Shown piece by piece: positions 5,649-6,368 of a stretch of DNA of 6,368 nucleotides. The notes beneath the pieces were generated by a model that saw only the letters and a list, made by a program, of their open reading frames with translations, did no database searches and was not told the DNA's origin. The DNA is from JBEIHX01 sp044375455 (GTDB lineage Bacteria; Pseudomonadota; Alphaproteobacteria; Caulobacterales; Aquidulcibacteraceae): NCBI GenBank assembly GCA_044375455.1, contig JBILMQ010000211.1, positions 1 through 6,368 of the forward strand, read 5' to 3'. The position numbers and the translations under genes were made by a program. Position 1 is the stretch's first letter. The number at the start of each line of letters is the position of its first letter.

Positions 5649-6368
5649 CTAGGCATCCACCAGGAAAGACAATTGGCGCTCCTTCTCAGCCATCGACCGA
5701 TCGCGATCAAGCAGGCGTGTGGGATAATCGCCGGTGAAGTAGTGGTCAGTGAACTGTGGTGCGCGAGCATCGCGCGCGGTTTCTCCCATCGCGCGATAAA
5801 GCCCGTCGACCGACAGAAACCCGAGCGTGTCCACACCAAGCGCTTCGGTCATCTGCGCAAGCGTCAGATTCGCAGCGATCAAATCGGAGCGCTCCGGCGT
5901 ATCGATGCCATAGTAGTCTGGCCAGAGGATTGGCGGGCTTGCAGAGCGCAGGTGCACCTCTGAAGCGCCGGCTTCCCGCACCATCTGCACGATCTTTCTG
6001 GATGTTGTTCCGCGCACAATTGAATCGTCGACCAGAATGACGCGTTTGCCTTCGATCTGACGCCGGTTTGCGGAAAGTTTCATTCGCACGCCAATCTGGC
6101 GGCTCTGTTGGCTCGGTTGAATGAAGGTGCGCCCGACGTAATGGTTTCGGATGATGCCGAGTTGGAACGGCAGCTTGGCCTCCTCCGCGTAACCGAGCGC
6201 GGCTGGAACGCCGGAGTCAGGTACAGGAACAACGACATCAGCAGCCACACTGGTCTCAATCGCCAGGTGTGCGCCCATGCGCTGGCGGACGTCATAAACT
6301 GAGCGTCCGTTCATGAGGGAGTCTGGTCGAGCGAAATAAACATATTCAAAGACGCATGGTCGCGCCCG
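5649..6368 (-). CDS. purF: Amidophosphoribosyltransferase, C-terminal part (runs off the window)
   Basis: PurF catalyses the first committed step of purine synthesis: glutamine plus PRPP gives 5-phosphoribosylamine. Only the C-terminal 239 residues are present; the reading frame is open to the window edge, so the N-terminal glutamine amidotransferase domain and start codon lie beyond it. The fragment begins within RARPCVFEYVYFARPDS, the junction into the phosphoribosyltransferase domain. It contains VPVPDSGVPAA (47-57), the flexible-loop segment NHYVGRTFIQPSQQ (75-88), and the PRPP-binding signature VILVDDSIVRGTT (110-122). The C-terminal part (140-217) resembles the Bacillus-type sequence (RSASPPI, YGIDTP, FTGDYPT) but lacks the cysteines that bind the 4Fe-4S cluster there: Asp151 and the HY at 209-210 stand in their place. 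One Cys (fragment residue 5) remains. This cluster-less form is, as far as I recall, usual in alphaproteobacteria. An ATG at 6314-6312 is internal, not the start. Confidence 0.96.
   Translation of the reverse strand, partial: RARPCVFEYVYFARPDSLMNGRSVYDVRQRMGAHLAIETSVAADVVVPVPDSGVPAALGYAEEAKLPFQLGIIRNHYVGRTFIQPSQQSRQIGVRMKLSANRRQIEGKRVILVDDSIVRGTTSRKIVQMVREAGASEVHLRSASPPILWPDYYGIDTPERSDLIAANLTLAQMTEALGVDTLGFLSVDGLYRAMGETARDARAPQFTDHYFTGDYPTRLLDRDRSMAEKERQLSFLVDA

Noticed and set aside
1..6368. Search by eye for phage, toxin-antitoxin, CRISPR, defence or secondary-metabolite genes
   Set aside because: All substantial ORFs belong to conserved housekeeping families; no repeats, integrase, or compositional break seen.

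Overview
The window is a GC-rich stretch of chromosomal housekeeping DNA, most likely from an alphaproteobacterium. The reasons are the style of the proteins (a YfgM-like TPR protein, a lipoprotein BamB and Der in a row; a PurF C-terminus with an FTDHxFTGDYPT-type ending and no iron-sulfur cysteines) and the use of GTG starts. A Caulobacterales/Hyphomonadales-like lineage (Caulobacter, Maricaulis, Hyphomonas relatives) fits best. That is inferred from general resemblance, not from a search. No mobile element, CRISPR array, tRNA or rRNA is visible, and base composition looks uniform across the genes.

Layout: 1-138 has no convincing gene. On the + strand follow panB (139-978, pantothenate/CoA biosynthesis), a 138-base gap with a candidate promoter, a membrane-anchored YfgM-like TPR protein (1117-1860), the outer-membrane lipoprotein BamB (1860-3224, overlapping the TPR gene by one base) and the double GTPase Der/EngA (3232-4632, 7 bases after bamB). 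A 258-base gap between convergent genes (4633-4890) holds only a weak stem-loop and two doubtful tiny ORFs. On the - strand, a short-chain dehydrogenase/reductase (4891-5622) lies 26 bases downstream of purF (5649 to beyond the window end, C-terminal 239 residues only).

How the genes fit together: the TPR-bamB-der block matches the yfgM-bamB-der order of E. coli and groups envelope protein biogenesis (Sec-associated chaperone network, BAM complex) with 50S ribosome assembly. Tight spacing and a Shine-Dalgarno sequence inside the upstream gene suggest one translationally coupled transcript, probably started from the promoter candidate near 1044-1072. panB has its own upstream region. purF and the dehydrogenase probably form a second transcript that converges on der.

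I see no novel multi-gene system. The points most worth a second look are the altered base-recognition (G4) motifs in both GTPase domains of Der, the start-codon choices of bamB and the dehydrogenase, and a possibly leaderless panB whose upstream DNA shares a 9-mer with the promoter candidate of the TPR operon.
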